A stretch of 6,280 bases of DNA, taken from Candidatus Poribacteria bacterium. Its GTDB lineage: Bacteria; Poribacteria; WGA-4E; GCA-2687025. A program made the position numbers and the translations under genes. Location: positions 1 to 6,280 of the forward strand of contig NYZG01000307.1 of assembly GCA_002687025.1 (NCBI GenBank). The letters are read 5' to 3'. Numbering within the stretch: position 1 is the stretch's first letter; each line of letters starts with the position of its first letter. Positions 1-5,638 of the stretch are shown piece by piece. The notes under the pieces were generated by a model. The model ran no database searches. It saw only the letters and a list, made by a program, of their open reading frames with translations, and had not been told where the DNA came from.

Positions 1-931
1 GCGCGACGAGCTTGCCGCCGACAGAGATGCCTTCGAGGTAGTTGCGCCGCGGCGGGCGGGCGCCTTCCCAGAAGATGGCGAACCCGATGGGCGGCCCACC
101 CAGATCAGAGAACGTCCGGTAGACGGGATGGTCGTTCGGCACGCGCGCGAAGGCGTATTCCGGCATCGCCCGGCGCATCTGGGCTTGGAACACCTCGATG
201 ATCGCCTGCGAGGGCGCGCGAACGCCGCAGTCGTCGAAGATGAGCAGGCCCCGCCTATCGACGAGGTACCGCCGCAGGCCGGCGATCTCCGCGTCGCTCA
301 GGGCGCCGTCGAGTTTGTGGCCGCCTCCCTCCGACACGAGGTCGTAGGAGTTCACCAGCGACGGGTCGTGCCCCGTCATCCACAGCATGGGCGCCTTCAT
401 CAGGTCGGCGTCCGTGAGGCGTAGCGCCCCGCCCTCGACCTCCATGTCGGTCTTGATGCTCGTCTTCGCGTTGAGCCACTTCGCGAGCTTCCCCAGCGAC
501 CCGGAATCCGCCCACCAGTCCGAGAGATCGTGCCGGACTCGCACAAGACGGCAGACGCCGCGGATGTCCTTGCCGCGTCCCACGACGCGTCCGCCAGGTT
601 GACCCTTGGGCAGCGGCAGCACGTCCGCCGCGCCAATCGTGACCGTCAGCCCCATGTCCCCAAGGCCGTCCAGTTCGGCGCCCACGTGTTCCACAAGCGA
701 AATGCCGGGCATCGCGGACGCGGGATGCCACGGCGCGGCGACGGCCCCCGGGCGCGGCGCGCGACGCGAGGTCGTGGCCGCAGCCATCTCGGCTTCGGCT
801 GCGAAGACGGGTCGCGCGTTGGCCACGCTCATACACAGGGCCGCGGACATGACGAGGGCAATCACGCGCGCGCGGCGCGCCGCGCACACGGAGGCTGAAA
901 GGTCTCGGTACCGCCGGTCGGAGCGGCTCAT
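1..931 (-). CDS. DUF4159 domain protein with signal peptide, 3' end cut off by window edge
   Basis: The first 310 residues are visible and the C-terminus lies beyond base 1. The ATG at 931 is preceded by GAAGGA with 9-nt spacing. The N-terminus reads as a Sec-type signal: basic RRAR at 19-22, hydrophobic stretch 23-39, and candidate cleavage after VFA at 42-44, so export to the periplasm is inferred. From about residue 78 it matches the neighbouring protein at 1022-2521 almost without gaps. Shared motifs include SLVEHVGAELDGLGDM, HDLSDWWADS (134-143), LWMTGHDP (183-190), the IFDDCG core (231-236), NDHPVYRTF (266-274) and RNYLEGISVG (296-305). These are DUF4159 hallmarks; I recall the family as related to the glutamine-amidotransferase-like fold, but its activity is unknown to me. 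Unlike its paralogue it lacks the TonB-like anchor and long linker. It is probably co-transcribed with that gene, 90 bp upstream. An internal ATG at 850 would shorten the signal's n-region and has no visible advantage. Confidence 0.85.
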   Translation of the reverse strand, partial: MSRSDRRYRDLSASVCAARRARVIALVMSAALCMSVANARPVFAAEAEMAAATTSRRAPRPGAVAAPWHPASAMPGISLVEHVGAELDGLGDMGLTVTIGAADVLPLPKGQPGGRVVGRGKDIRGVCRLVRVRHDLSDWWADSGSLGKLAKWLNAKTSIKTDMEVEGGALRLTDADLMKAPMLWMTGHDPSLVNSYDLVSEGGGHKLDGALSDAEIAGLRRYLVDRRGLLIFDDCGVRAPSQAIIEVFQAQMRRAMPEYAFARVPNDHPVYRTFSDLGGPPIGFAIFWEGARPPRRNYLEGISVGGKLVA

Positions 932-940
932 GCGCCGGGT

Positions 941-946
941 TCCTTC
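941..946 (-). promoter_or_regulatory. Ribosome binding site of the truncated DUF4159 gene
   Basis: GAAGGA on the minus strand sits 9 nt before the ATG at 931. It supports that start over the internal ATG at 850. Confidence 0.55.
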
Positions 947-983
947 GGGGCCTTCAGGCAACGGGCGCGACGGCCGCGGAGAA

Positions 984-1001
984 GGGCCACCGCGGTGGCC
1001 C
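984..1001 (-). repeat. Perfect 18-bp GC-rich palindrome between the two DUF4159 genes
   Basis: GGGCCACCG is followed directly by its reverse complement CGGTGGCCC, with no loop bases in the full palindrome. In RNA the central bases would open as a small loop. It begins 20 nt after the stop codon of the upstream DUF4159 gene and lies 52 nt before the start of the next. On the minus strand it is followed by TTCTC, a very weak T-run, so it is a poor intrinsic terminator. It could be a partial terminator, an mRNA-stabilising 3' hairpin that lowers expression of the second gene relative to the first, or a protein-binding site. The palindrome is seen; the role is inference. Confidence 0.5.
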
Positions 1002-1021
1002 CTCGCCTGCGACCTGCGCTG

Positions 1022-2521
1022 CTATTCCTCCAGCGCCAGGGGGGTGGTGGCGATGCGCGCCGACTGGGGGGCAGACTCCTGTAGCTGATCCGCGGCGTAG
1101 AGGTCCGCGGGCACGTAGTCGGAGTAGTCGGCGATGTTTCCGGTAGTGAGCGAGTAGACGACGACGTTCGTCGCCCAACGGTACACGCCAGGCGAGTAGT
1201 TCACCGACCGCGTCGGCAGGTTGACGGCTTCCATGGCGCACATGTAGTCGCGGCGAATCATCATCGCCACGAGCTTGTCGCCAACGGAGATGCCCTCGAG
1301 GTAGTTGCGCTTCGGCGGCTTGGTACCCCACCAGAAGATGTCGAACCCAACCGGAGGACCGGCGAGCTCGTAGAATGTGCGGTAGACGGGGTGATCGTTG
1401 GAGAGGCGCTCGATGCCGTACTCGGGCATCACGACGCGCATCTGCGCCTGGAAGATCTTGATCATCGCCTGGGCGGGAGCGTTCACGCCGCAGTCGTCGA
1501 AGACCAACATCCCCTGGTTCACCGTGAGGTACTTGCGCAGGTTCATCGCTTCCAGCTCGCCGAGTTTGCTGTCGAGCTTCGAGCCGCCGCCGCCCTCGCG
1601 CAGCAGGCCGCGTGAGTGCACGAGCGCCGGATCGTGCCCCGTCATCCACAGAAGAGGCGACTTGTGGAGATTCGCGTCCGTTAGCCGAACCGCGCCACCT
1701 TCCACGTTCATGTCCGTCTTGATCTGCGTCTTCTCGTTGAGCCACTTCGTGAGCGCGTTCAACGACGAGGAATCCGCCCACCAGTCCGACAGATCGTGCT
1801 TCACACGGACGAGACGGAACACGCCACGGATGTTCTTCCCGACGCCGACCACACGGCCGCCGCCCCAACCGACGGGCAACTCCGGGACCTCCTCGTAGCC
1901 GATCGTGGCCACATCGGCCATGTCGCCGAGGCCGTCGAGCGCCGCGCCGACGTGCTCCACGAGCGTCAGTCCTCGGGCTTTTCCGAGTTGCGCCGATGGC
2001 GACGCGATGCCTCTGCCAGCCACGGATCGCCCAAGCTTCGGGCCCGGGCCGCCCACTCCCGCGACAGGCGCGGTAAACGCCAGCGCGTCCGGGGAATCCG
2101 ATACGGGCAAGTCCGCAGTCGTGACGACCTGCGGCACGTCTGTGGTGGGTCGCACGACGCGCGGACTGGCGAAGTTCATCGGCGCGCTGACCTGCGTCGC
2201 CTGCGTCGCGAACGCCAGCACGCTCTCGACGCGGACGGAGGAGGTCTTGGGCAGCGCTGACAGGCTTGCGCGCGTCGTCACCTGTGGCTGAACCGCCACC
2301 GGCGTGTCGTCCATGGCGATGGGCTTGGGAATCGGCCTGACCCGGGCCCGACGCGGCTTCGGCGCTGCGATCGGCGCCGGCGTGATCAGGTCGGTGTCGA
2401 ACAGGTTGGGGATGATCTCTTTCTCGACGAGGATGTAGAAGGTCAGGGCGACTGCCGCCGCCGCGTGCACGGCGATGGACACGGTGAATGCGAAGCGTGT
2501 GCGTTGGTTTCTCGCCGCCAT
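1022..2521 (-). CDS. DUF4159 protein with TonB-like N-terminal anchor and Pro-rich linker
   Basis: This 499-residue protein starts at the ATG at 2521. A strong AAGGAGG 8 nt upstream rules out the in-frame start at 2620. After a short basic N-terminus there is one membrane segment at about residues 10-32, giving an N-in, C-out protein. S15 and H19 in SIAVH have the S-x3-H spacing of the TonB transmembrane helix (E. coli S16/H20), which couples to ExbB/ExbD. Residues 46-68 are rich in Pro, Ala and Arg (PAPIAAPKPRRARVRPIPKP), and 69-185 are low-complexity, like a periplasm-spanning linker. The DUF4159 region runs from about 187 to 470, with HDLSDWWADS (242-251), LWMTGHDP (291-298), FDDCG (341-345), NDHPVYRTF (375-383) and RNYLEGISVG (405-414). 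No TonB C-terminal domain is present. An exported, possibly motor-coupled envelope role is inferred; catalytic function is unknown. It is preceded by a sigma-54-type promoter. Confidence 0.9.
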   Translation of the reverse strand: MAARNQRTRFAFTVSIAVHAAAAVALTFYILVEKEIIPNLFDTDLITPAPIAAPKPRRARVRPIPKPIAMDDTPVAVQPQVTTRASLSALPKTSSVRVESVLAFATQATQVSAPMNFASPRVVRPTTDVPQVVTTADLPVSDSPDALAFTAPVAGVGGPGPKLGRSVAGRGIASPSAQLGKARGLTLVEHVGAALDGLGDMADVATIGYEEVPELPVGWGGGRVVGVGKNIRGVFRLVRVKHDLSDWWADSSSLNALTKWLNEKTQIKTDMNVEGGAVRLTDANLHKSPLLWMTGHDPALVHSRGLLREGGGGSKLDSKLGELEAMNLRKYLTVNQGMLVFDDCGVNAPAQAMIKIFQAQMRVVMPEYGIERLSNDHPVYRTFYELAGPPVGFDIFWWGTKPPKRNYLEGISVGDKLVAMMIRRDYMCAMEAVNLPTRSVNYSPGVYRWATNVVVYSLTTGNIADYSDYVPADLYAADQLQESAPQSARIATTPLALEE

Positions 2522-2529
2522 GTGGCGAT

Positions 2530-2536
2530 CCTCCTT
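2530..2536 (-). promoter_or_regulatory. Strong Shine-Dalgarno of the TonB-like DUF4159 gene
   Basis: AAGGAGG on the minus strand lies 8 nt before the ATG at 2521. It fixes the start there and so removes 33 residues from the longer open frame. The corrected N-terminus places the membrane helix and its S-x3-H motif at TonB-like positions. Confidence 0.85.
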
Positions 2537-2665
2537 GCGCTGTGGGCGCGCAGACTCGTCCGTCGGCCCGCGCCCAAATGCGCGCGGACTGTCGGTTCGA
2601 GGTCCCGTGACGGGCCTCACGCCATGTCAGTAGCCTGTCGTCGCCTGATCCTCGCCCGGACAGTG

Positions 2666-2680
2666 GCAACATCCGTGCCA
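2666..2680 (-). promoter_or_regulatory. Sigma-54 (RpoN) -24/-12 promoter upstream of the DUF4159 pair
   Basis: Read on the minus strand, bases 2680 to 2666 are TGGCACG-gatg-TTGC, an exact match to the RpoN core consensus TGGCACG-N4-TTGC, including the invariant GG-N10-GC spacing (GG at 2679-2678, GC at 2667-2666). It faces the DUF4159 gene. The predicted transcript start, about 12 nt past the GC, is near 2654, giving a leader of about 133 nt ahead of the ATG at 2521. The element also forms an 8-bp inverted repeat (CAGTGGCA and TGCCACTG, 2661-2668 and 2676-2683), so a role as an operator or hairpin is an alternative. Sigma-54 promoters need an enhancer-binding ATPase; none is encoded in the window. 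Confidence 0.65.
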
Positions 2681-2709
2681 CTGAATGTGTATGCGCGAAT
2701 GCGCGTAAC

Positions 2710-2726
2710 GGCGGCACTGAGCCGCC
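2710..2726. repeat. Inverted repeat, candidate activator site (proximal)
   Basis: GGCGGC-actga-GCCGCC is a 6-bp perfect inverted repeat with a 5-nt spacer. It sits about 55-70 bp upstream of the predicted sigma-54 start, near the range where enhancer-binding proteins can bind. Short GC-rich repeats also arise by chance at this base composition, so the regulatory role is speculative. Confidence 0.25.
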
Positions 2727-2759
2727 CGCAACCATTCGGGGAGCATCCACTTGGGGCGT

Positions 2760-2775
2760 ACGCCAACGGTGGCGT
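2760..2775. repeat. Inverted repeat, candidate activator site (distal)
   Basis: ACGCCA-acgg-TGGCGT is a 6-bp perfect inverted repeat with a 4-nt spacer, about 105-120 bp upstream of the predicted sigma-54 start and about 100 bp before the xdhC ATG. It is a typical distance for an upstream activating sequence, but its half-sites differ from those of the repeat at 2710-2726, so the two may not bind the same protein. Confidence 0.25.
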
Positions 2776-2877
2776 GTACCGTATGGGGCGCCTCCGCGGC
2801 CGATCTGTGCGACGGGCGCCATTCAGGGTACATTTACTGAGGCAGCGCTCTTCTCATTCTGCGGCTGGGCAATCGGC

Positions 2878-3954
2878 ATGCGAGACATTTACCGGATGAT
2901 CCCGGAGCTGACCGCGAAAGGCAGTCGCGCCGCGTACTGCACCGTGGTCGATACGGTGGGCTCGACGCCGCAGAAGGAAGGCGCGAAGCTGCTCATCCTC
3001 CCGACGATGGCCAGCATTGGCACCCTCGGCGGCGGATGCGTCGAGGCCGAGGCGCGAAAGCAGGCGGCGCGCCTGATGCAGAGCAACTCGCGCAAGCTCC
3101 TCGAGTTCAAGCTCGACAGCGACTACGGCTGGGACGACGGTCTGATATGCGGCGGCAGCATGCGGATATTCGTCGACCTGACGGATCGACCGGAGGACGG
3201 CCCCCTGTTCATTGAGATGGACCGGCTTCTCGCTGCGGACATCCCGGTCGTCGTCGGCACGGTCGTCGAGGCGCCGGACGCTGACATAGTCGGGGCGAAA
3301 CGCCTTATCGCGACGGACGGCACGCGCCTTGGCGCCCTCGGCAGCGAGGCCATGGACGATCTGTTCGCCGGCTACGCGGTCGCCGCCCTTGAGAAGAACG
3401 ACGCGCGACTCTGGACCGAGGCCGAGAGCGGCATCACCATGTTCGTCGAGGCGATGCTGCCGCAGACACGGCTCGTGATCTGTGGGGCTGGGCACGTCGG
3501 CGCGGCTCTGACGCATTTCGCCGCCATGTGCGACTTCCACGTCACCGTGATCGACGACCGGCCCGAGTTCGCGAACGCCGAGAACCTGCCGGACGCACAT
3601 GAGATCATCGTGGACGACCTGCCAACGGCGACCGAGGGCCGCAAGCTCGACCCGCTGACGTATGTCGTTATCGTGACGCGCGGCCATAACCACGACGAGT
3701 CCTGCCTTCGCGCGGTGATCGAATCGGACGCGGGCTACATAGGAATGATCGGCAGCCGGCGGAAGATAAAGCTGATCTACGATGACCTGAAGGAGTTGGG
3801 CATCCCCGAGTCGCTGTTCGACCGTGTGCAGGCGCCCATCGGCATGGACATCTCCTCGAACACGGTCCCAGAGATCGCGGTGTCCATCGTCGCGCAGCTC
3901 ATACAGGTTCGGAACACGCAGAAGGTCGGGGAATACGGGGCCGCGCTGGCGTAG
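2878..3954 (+). CDS. XdhC/CoxI family protein
   Basis: This 358-residue protein has the full two-domain XdhC architecture. The N-terminal XdhC/CoxI domain shows GSTPQKEGAKLLI (28-40), GTLGGGCVEAE (48-58), YGWDDGLICGG (83-93). The C-terminal Rossmann-type domain shows the dinucleotide-binding ICGAGHVGAAL (201-211), TRGHNHDE (267-274), YIGMIGSRRK (287-296) and PIGMDISS..VPEIAVSIVAQ (320-340). Characterised XdhC binds the molybdenum cofactor, promotes its sulfuration and hands it to xanthine dehydrogenase; the protein is cytoplasmic, and no signal or membrane segment is seen. The ATG at 2878 gives the normal family N-terminus (RDIYRMIPEL) although no clear Shine-Dalgarno precedes it. No xdhA/xdhB or coxLMS-type gene is present, so the client enzyme is unknown. 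It stands alone on its strand, diverging from the DUF4159 pair and converging on the lpx operon, 15 bp from lpxI. Family assignment is firm; the exact role is open. Confidence 0.92.
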   Translation: MRDIYRMIPELTAKGSRAAYCTVVDTVGSTPQKEGAKLLILPTMASIGTLGGGCVEAEARKQAARLMQSNSRKLLEFKLDSDYGWDDGLICGGSMRIFVDLTDRPEDGPLFIEMDRLLAADIPVVVGTVVEAPDADIVGAKRLIATDGTRLGALGSEAMDDLFAGYAVAALEKNDARLWTEAESGITMFVEAMLPQTRLVICGAGHVGAALTHFAAMCDFHVTVIDDRPEFANAENLPDAHEIIVDDLPTATEGRKLDPLTYVVIVTRGHNHDESCLRAVIESDAGYIGMIGSRRKIKLIYDDLKELGIPESLFDRVQAPIGMDISSNTVPEIAVSIVAQLIQVRNTQKVGEYGAALA

Positions 3955-3969
3955 ACGTCCGGCTGCGGG

Positions 3970-4782
3970 CTAGGTCGCGGCGAGAATGGCCAGCCCGTTC
4001 GCGTCGGCGCGTTCCCTGAGTTCGTCCCGGTCGAGCACGAACGTTCGGTTCGCCTCGACCACGAGCGCGGACGCCTCGACTTCGACGAGGACGCCGAGCG
4101 TGTCCAACCCGACGGTCGGCACATCGAAGCGGAAGTCATGGTCGGGCCGCGTCGCCTTGGCCACGACGATCCCGCCGCCCGCGAGGTCGGCCGCGCGCCG
4201 GATAGCCGCGTCGGTCCCCTCCATCGCCTCGACGGCCACCGGCGTCCCGTCCTTCACGGCGACGGTCTGGCCGATGTCCAGGCGCGCCACCTCTCGGGCG
4301 AGGCGTAGCGCGTACTCGGCATCGCGCCGTCCCGCGCGGCCGAGTCTTCGCCGCGTCAATGCCCCGGCATTGGCAACCAGGGGCGGGAGATAGGTCCGCT
4401 GATCGGCGACGGTGAATCCGCGCGCCTCGAATTCGTCGGCGATGGCGTGGAACAGGCTCTGGCTGCCGCGCGTCTTCGCCTGCGCGAGTATCTTCAGCGC
4501 GAGCCAATCCAACTGCTTCGGTCGGAACAGCACGCCCTTGTCCACCGCGCCGAGGATCACCAGTTCCGTGGCCCCCGCGTCGTGGAACACGCCCAGCATT
4601 TCGTGTATCTTGCCGACGCTAAGGTGGCGGAACACGTCCGCCGCGGCGCGCAACTCCGGTTGCGGGTCGTTGCTGATGCTTACCACGGCGAGCGGCCGTG
4701 CGTCGTGGTCAACCCGCGCGAGGACGACCGGGAGACGTCCGGCGCCGGCAATGACGCCGAGGGGTCGGGCATCCTCGGTCAC
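3970..4782 (-). CDS. lpxI: UDP-2,3-diacylglucosamine pyrophosphatase LpxI (DUF1009)
   Basis: LpxI hydrolyses UDP-2,3-diacylglucosamine to lipid X (2,3-diacylglucosamine 1-phosphate) plus UMP on the cytoplasmic side. It replaces LpxH in many non-gamma-proteobacteria. With the GTG at 4782 the protein has 270 residues, the usual family length. The N-terminal domain has GVIAGAGRLP (9-18) and ILGAVDKGVLFRP (76-88). The C-terminal domain has DQRTYLPPLV (128-137), TVAVKDGTPVAVEAMEGTDA (173-192) and RFDVPTVGLDTL (218-229). D220 in that last motif is my guess for the metal-linked Asp equivalent to Caulobacter D225 (from memory, not aligned). The GTG overlaps the lpxA stop as GTGA, a 4-base overlap that suggests translational coupling. 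An ATG at 4815 would add 11 residues but lacks a ribosome binding site and overlaps lpxA by 37 bases. It is the last visible gene of the lpx operon and converges on xdhC without an obvious terminator. Confidence 0.92.
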   Translation of the reverse strand: MTEDARPLGVIAGAGRLPVVLARVDHDARPLAVVSISNDPQPELRAAADVFRHLSVGKIHEMLGVFHDAGATELVILGAVDKGVLFRPKQLDWLALKILAQAKTRGSQSLFHAIADEFEARGFTVADQRTYLPPLVANAGALTRRRLGRAGRRDAEYALRLAREVARLDIGQTVAVKDGTPVAVEAMEGTDAAIRRAADLAGGGIVVAKATRPDHDFRFDVPTVGLDTLGVLVEVEASALVVEANRTFVLDRDELRERADANGLAILAAT

Positions 4783-5597
4783 TGCGCTTCCCGGCCGTCT
4801 CGGATTCGGCGACATACGCCACGGGGAGAGTTCTCGATGAACTCCAGCAGGTGGGTCACATGCGGGTCGTCCTCGACCTGTTCGCGCGTCTGCGCGATGG
4901 CGTCGCTGACGTTCAGGTCTGATCGGAACAGCAGTCGATACGCCTTCTTCAGCGCTCGCACCGACTCGTCGGAGACGTCGGCCATGGGATGGTTCACGGC
5001 GGTGCCGCGCCCCAGCACGTTGAGCCCCCGCACCCACGCCGGATGGCCGTCCGCGACGGTGTACGGCGGAAGGTCCTGGCTGAACTTCGAGCATGCTCCC
5101 GCCATCGACCCGCGCCCGATCCGCACGAACTGGTGCACGCCGACGTGCGCGCCGATGCGCGCGGGGCCGTCCACTCGGACGTGGCCGCCCAGCGTGGCGA
5201 AGTTCGCCATGATAATGCGATCCCCGAGGACGCAGTCGTGCGCGATGTTCGCCCAGTTCATCAGCAGGTTGTCGCTGCCTACGACGGTAGCCTCGCCGGG
5301 CGTGGACGACGCCGAGATGGTCACGTATTCGCGCATGATGTTTCGCGCGCCGATCACCGTGCGGCAGTCGCCATCGTGCGACTTCAGGTCCACCGACGTG
5401 TGCCCGATGACGGCCCCGTAGTAGATACGGCACTCCTCGCCGATCTCCGCGTGGGCGCAGATCTTCACGTGGGCGTCCAGCCACGTGCCCGCGCCGATGG
5501 CGGCTCCATCCTCGACGATGCAGAACGGGCCGATCGCCACGCCGTCGCCTATCTTGGCGCCGGGATGCACGATCGCGGTCGGATGCACCCGTGGCAT
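4779..5597 (-). CDS. lpxA: UDP-N-acetylglucosamine O-acyltransferase LpxA
   Basis: LpxA transfers an (R)-3-hydroxyacyl chain from ACP to the 3-OH of UDP-GlcNAc, the first step of lipid A synthesis, in the cytoplasm as a trimer. The 272-residue product has left-handed beta-helix hexapeptide repeats (e.g. HPTAIVHPGAKIGDGVAIGP at 5-24) over about residues 5-200, then a helical tail ending near 260. The catalytic base is H120 in ANIAHDC (E. coli H125). D70 and K72 in VDLK match D74/K76, H139 matches H144, and HQ at 155-156 matches H160/Q161. Oddities against E. coli, from memory: N117 replaces H122, S95 in TISAS replaces H99, A168 replaces the chain-length ruler G173, and the KRRGF-like segment is absent, replaced by a longer GRGTAVNHPM stretch (196-205). 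ATG 5597 has GGGAG 6 nt upstream. The gene follows the lpxC/fabZ fusion by 41 bp and overlaps lpxI by 4 bases. Confidence 0.95.
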   Translation of the reverse strand: MPRVHPTAIVHPGAKIGDGVAIGPFCIVEDGAAIGAGTWLDAHVKICAHAEIGEECRIYYGAVIGHTSVDLKSHDGDCRTVIGARNIMREYVTISASSTPGEATVVGSDNLLMNWANIAHDCVLGDRIIMANFATLGGHVRVDGPARIGAHVGVHQFVRIGRGSMAGACSKFSQDLPPYTVADGHPAWVRGLNVLGRGTAVNHPMADVSDESVRALKKAYRLLFRSDLNVSDAIAQTREQVEDDPHVTHLLEFIENSPRGVCRRIRDGREAQ

Positions 5598-5603
5598 GGT
5601 GGT

Positions 5604-5608
5604 CTCCC
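5604..5608 (-). promoter_or_regulatory. Ribosome binding site of lpxA
   Basis: GGGAG on the minus strand lies 6 nt before the lpxA ATG at 5597, within the 41-bp gap after the lpxC/fabZ stop. It supports independent initiation of lpxA inside the operon. Confidence 0.5.
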
Positions 5609-5638
5609 GTGGGACGGCGGCTCGGAGGGAGGGACGGA

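Larger units (their letters stand above)
2522..2877. other. Divergent intergenic region between DUF4159 gene and xdhC
   Basis: These 356 bases contain no credible gene. They hold the ribosome binding site and a roughly 130-nt leader of the minus-strand DUF4159 gene, a sigma-54-type promoter at 2666-2680, an imperfect tandem 8-mer (ATGCGCGA then ATGCGCGT, 2691-2706), and inverted repeats at 2710-2726 and 2760-2775. A small hairpin (CCCG-tga-CGGG, 2604-2614) lies in the leader. For xdhC on the plus strand I see only a weak -10-like TACATT at 2829-2834, with no convincing -35 and no clear Shine-Dalgarno. The region is long for this compact window, consistent with upstream activator sites. Confidence 0.6.

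Noticed and set aside
800..931. Tat signal (RRY near residue 6) or lipobox (AALC near residue 33) in the secreted DUF4159 protein
   Set aside because: The twin-Arg context does not match the Tat pattern and sits too far from the hydrophobic core. Leu before Cys does not fit a lipobox, so a plain Sec signal explains the segment better.
2661..2683. A plus-strand sigma-54 promoter toward xdhC from the same inverted repeat
   Set aside because: GG-N10-GC is present by symmetry, but the -24 reads TGGCAAC and the -12 reads GTGC, a weaker match than the minus strand. It lies almost 200 bp from the xdhC start.
954..2822. A 622-codon minus-strand open frame overlapping the TonB-like DUF4159 gene
   Set aside because: It is an out-of-frame shadow: Arg/Gly/Ala-rich, no family motifs, and the overlapping frame carries all DUF4159 motifs and the strong ribosome binding site.
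2465..2899. Small open frames in the divergent region (plus 2465-2899, minus 2627-2833)
   Set aside because: Neither has a recognisable domain, and both run across the regulatory region or into gene ends. The sigma-54-type element lies inside them.
3966..3997. A 6-bp stem (CGGGCT and AGCCCG) at the xdhC/lpxI convergence as a bidirectional terminator
   Set aside because: The stem is short, the loop is 20 nt, there is no T-run, and most of it lies within lpxI coding sequence.
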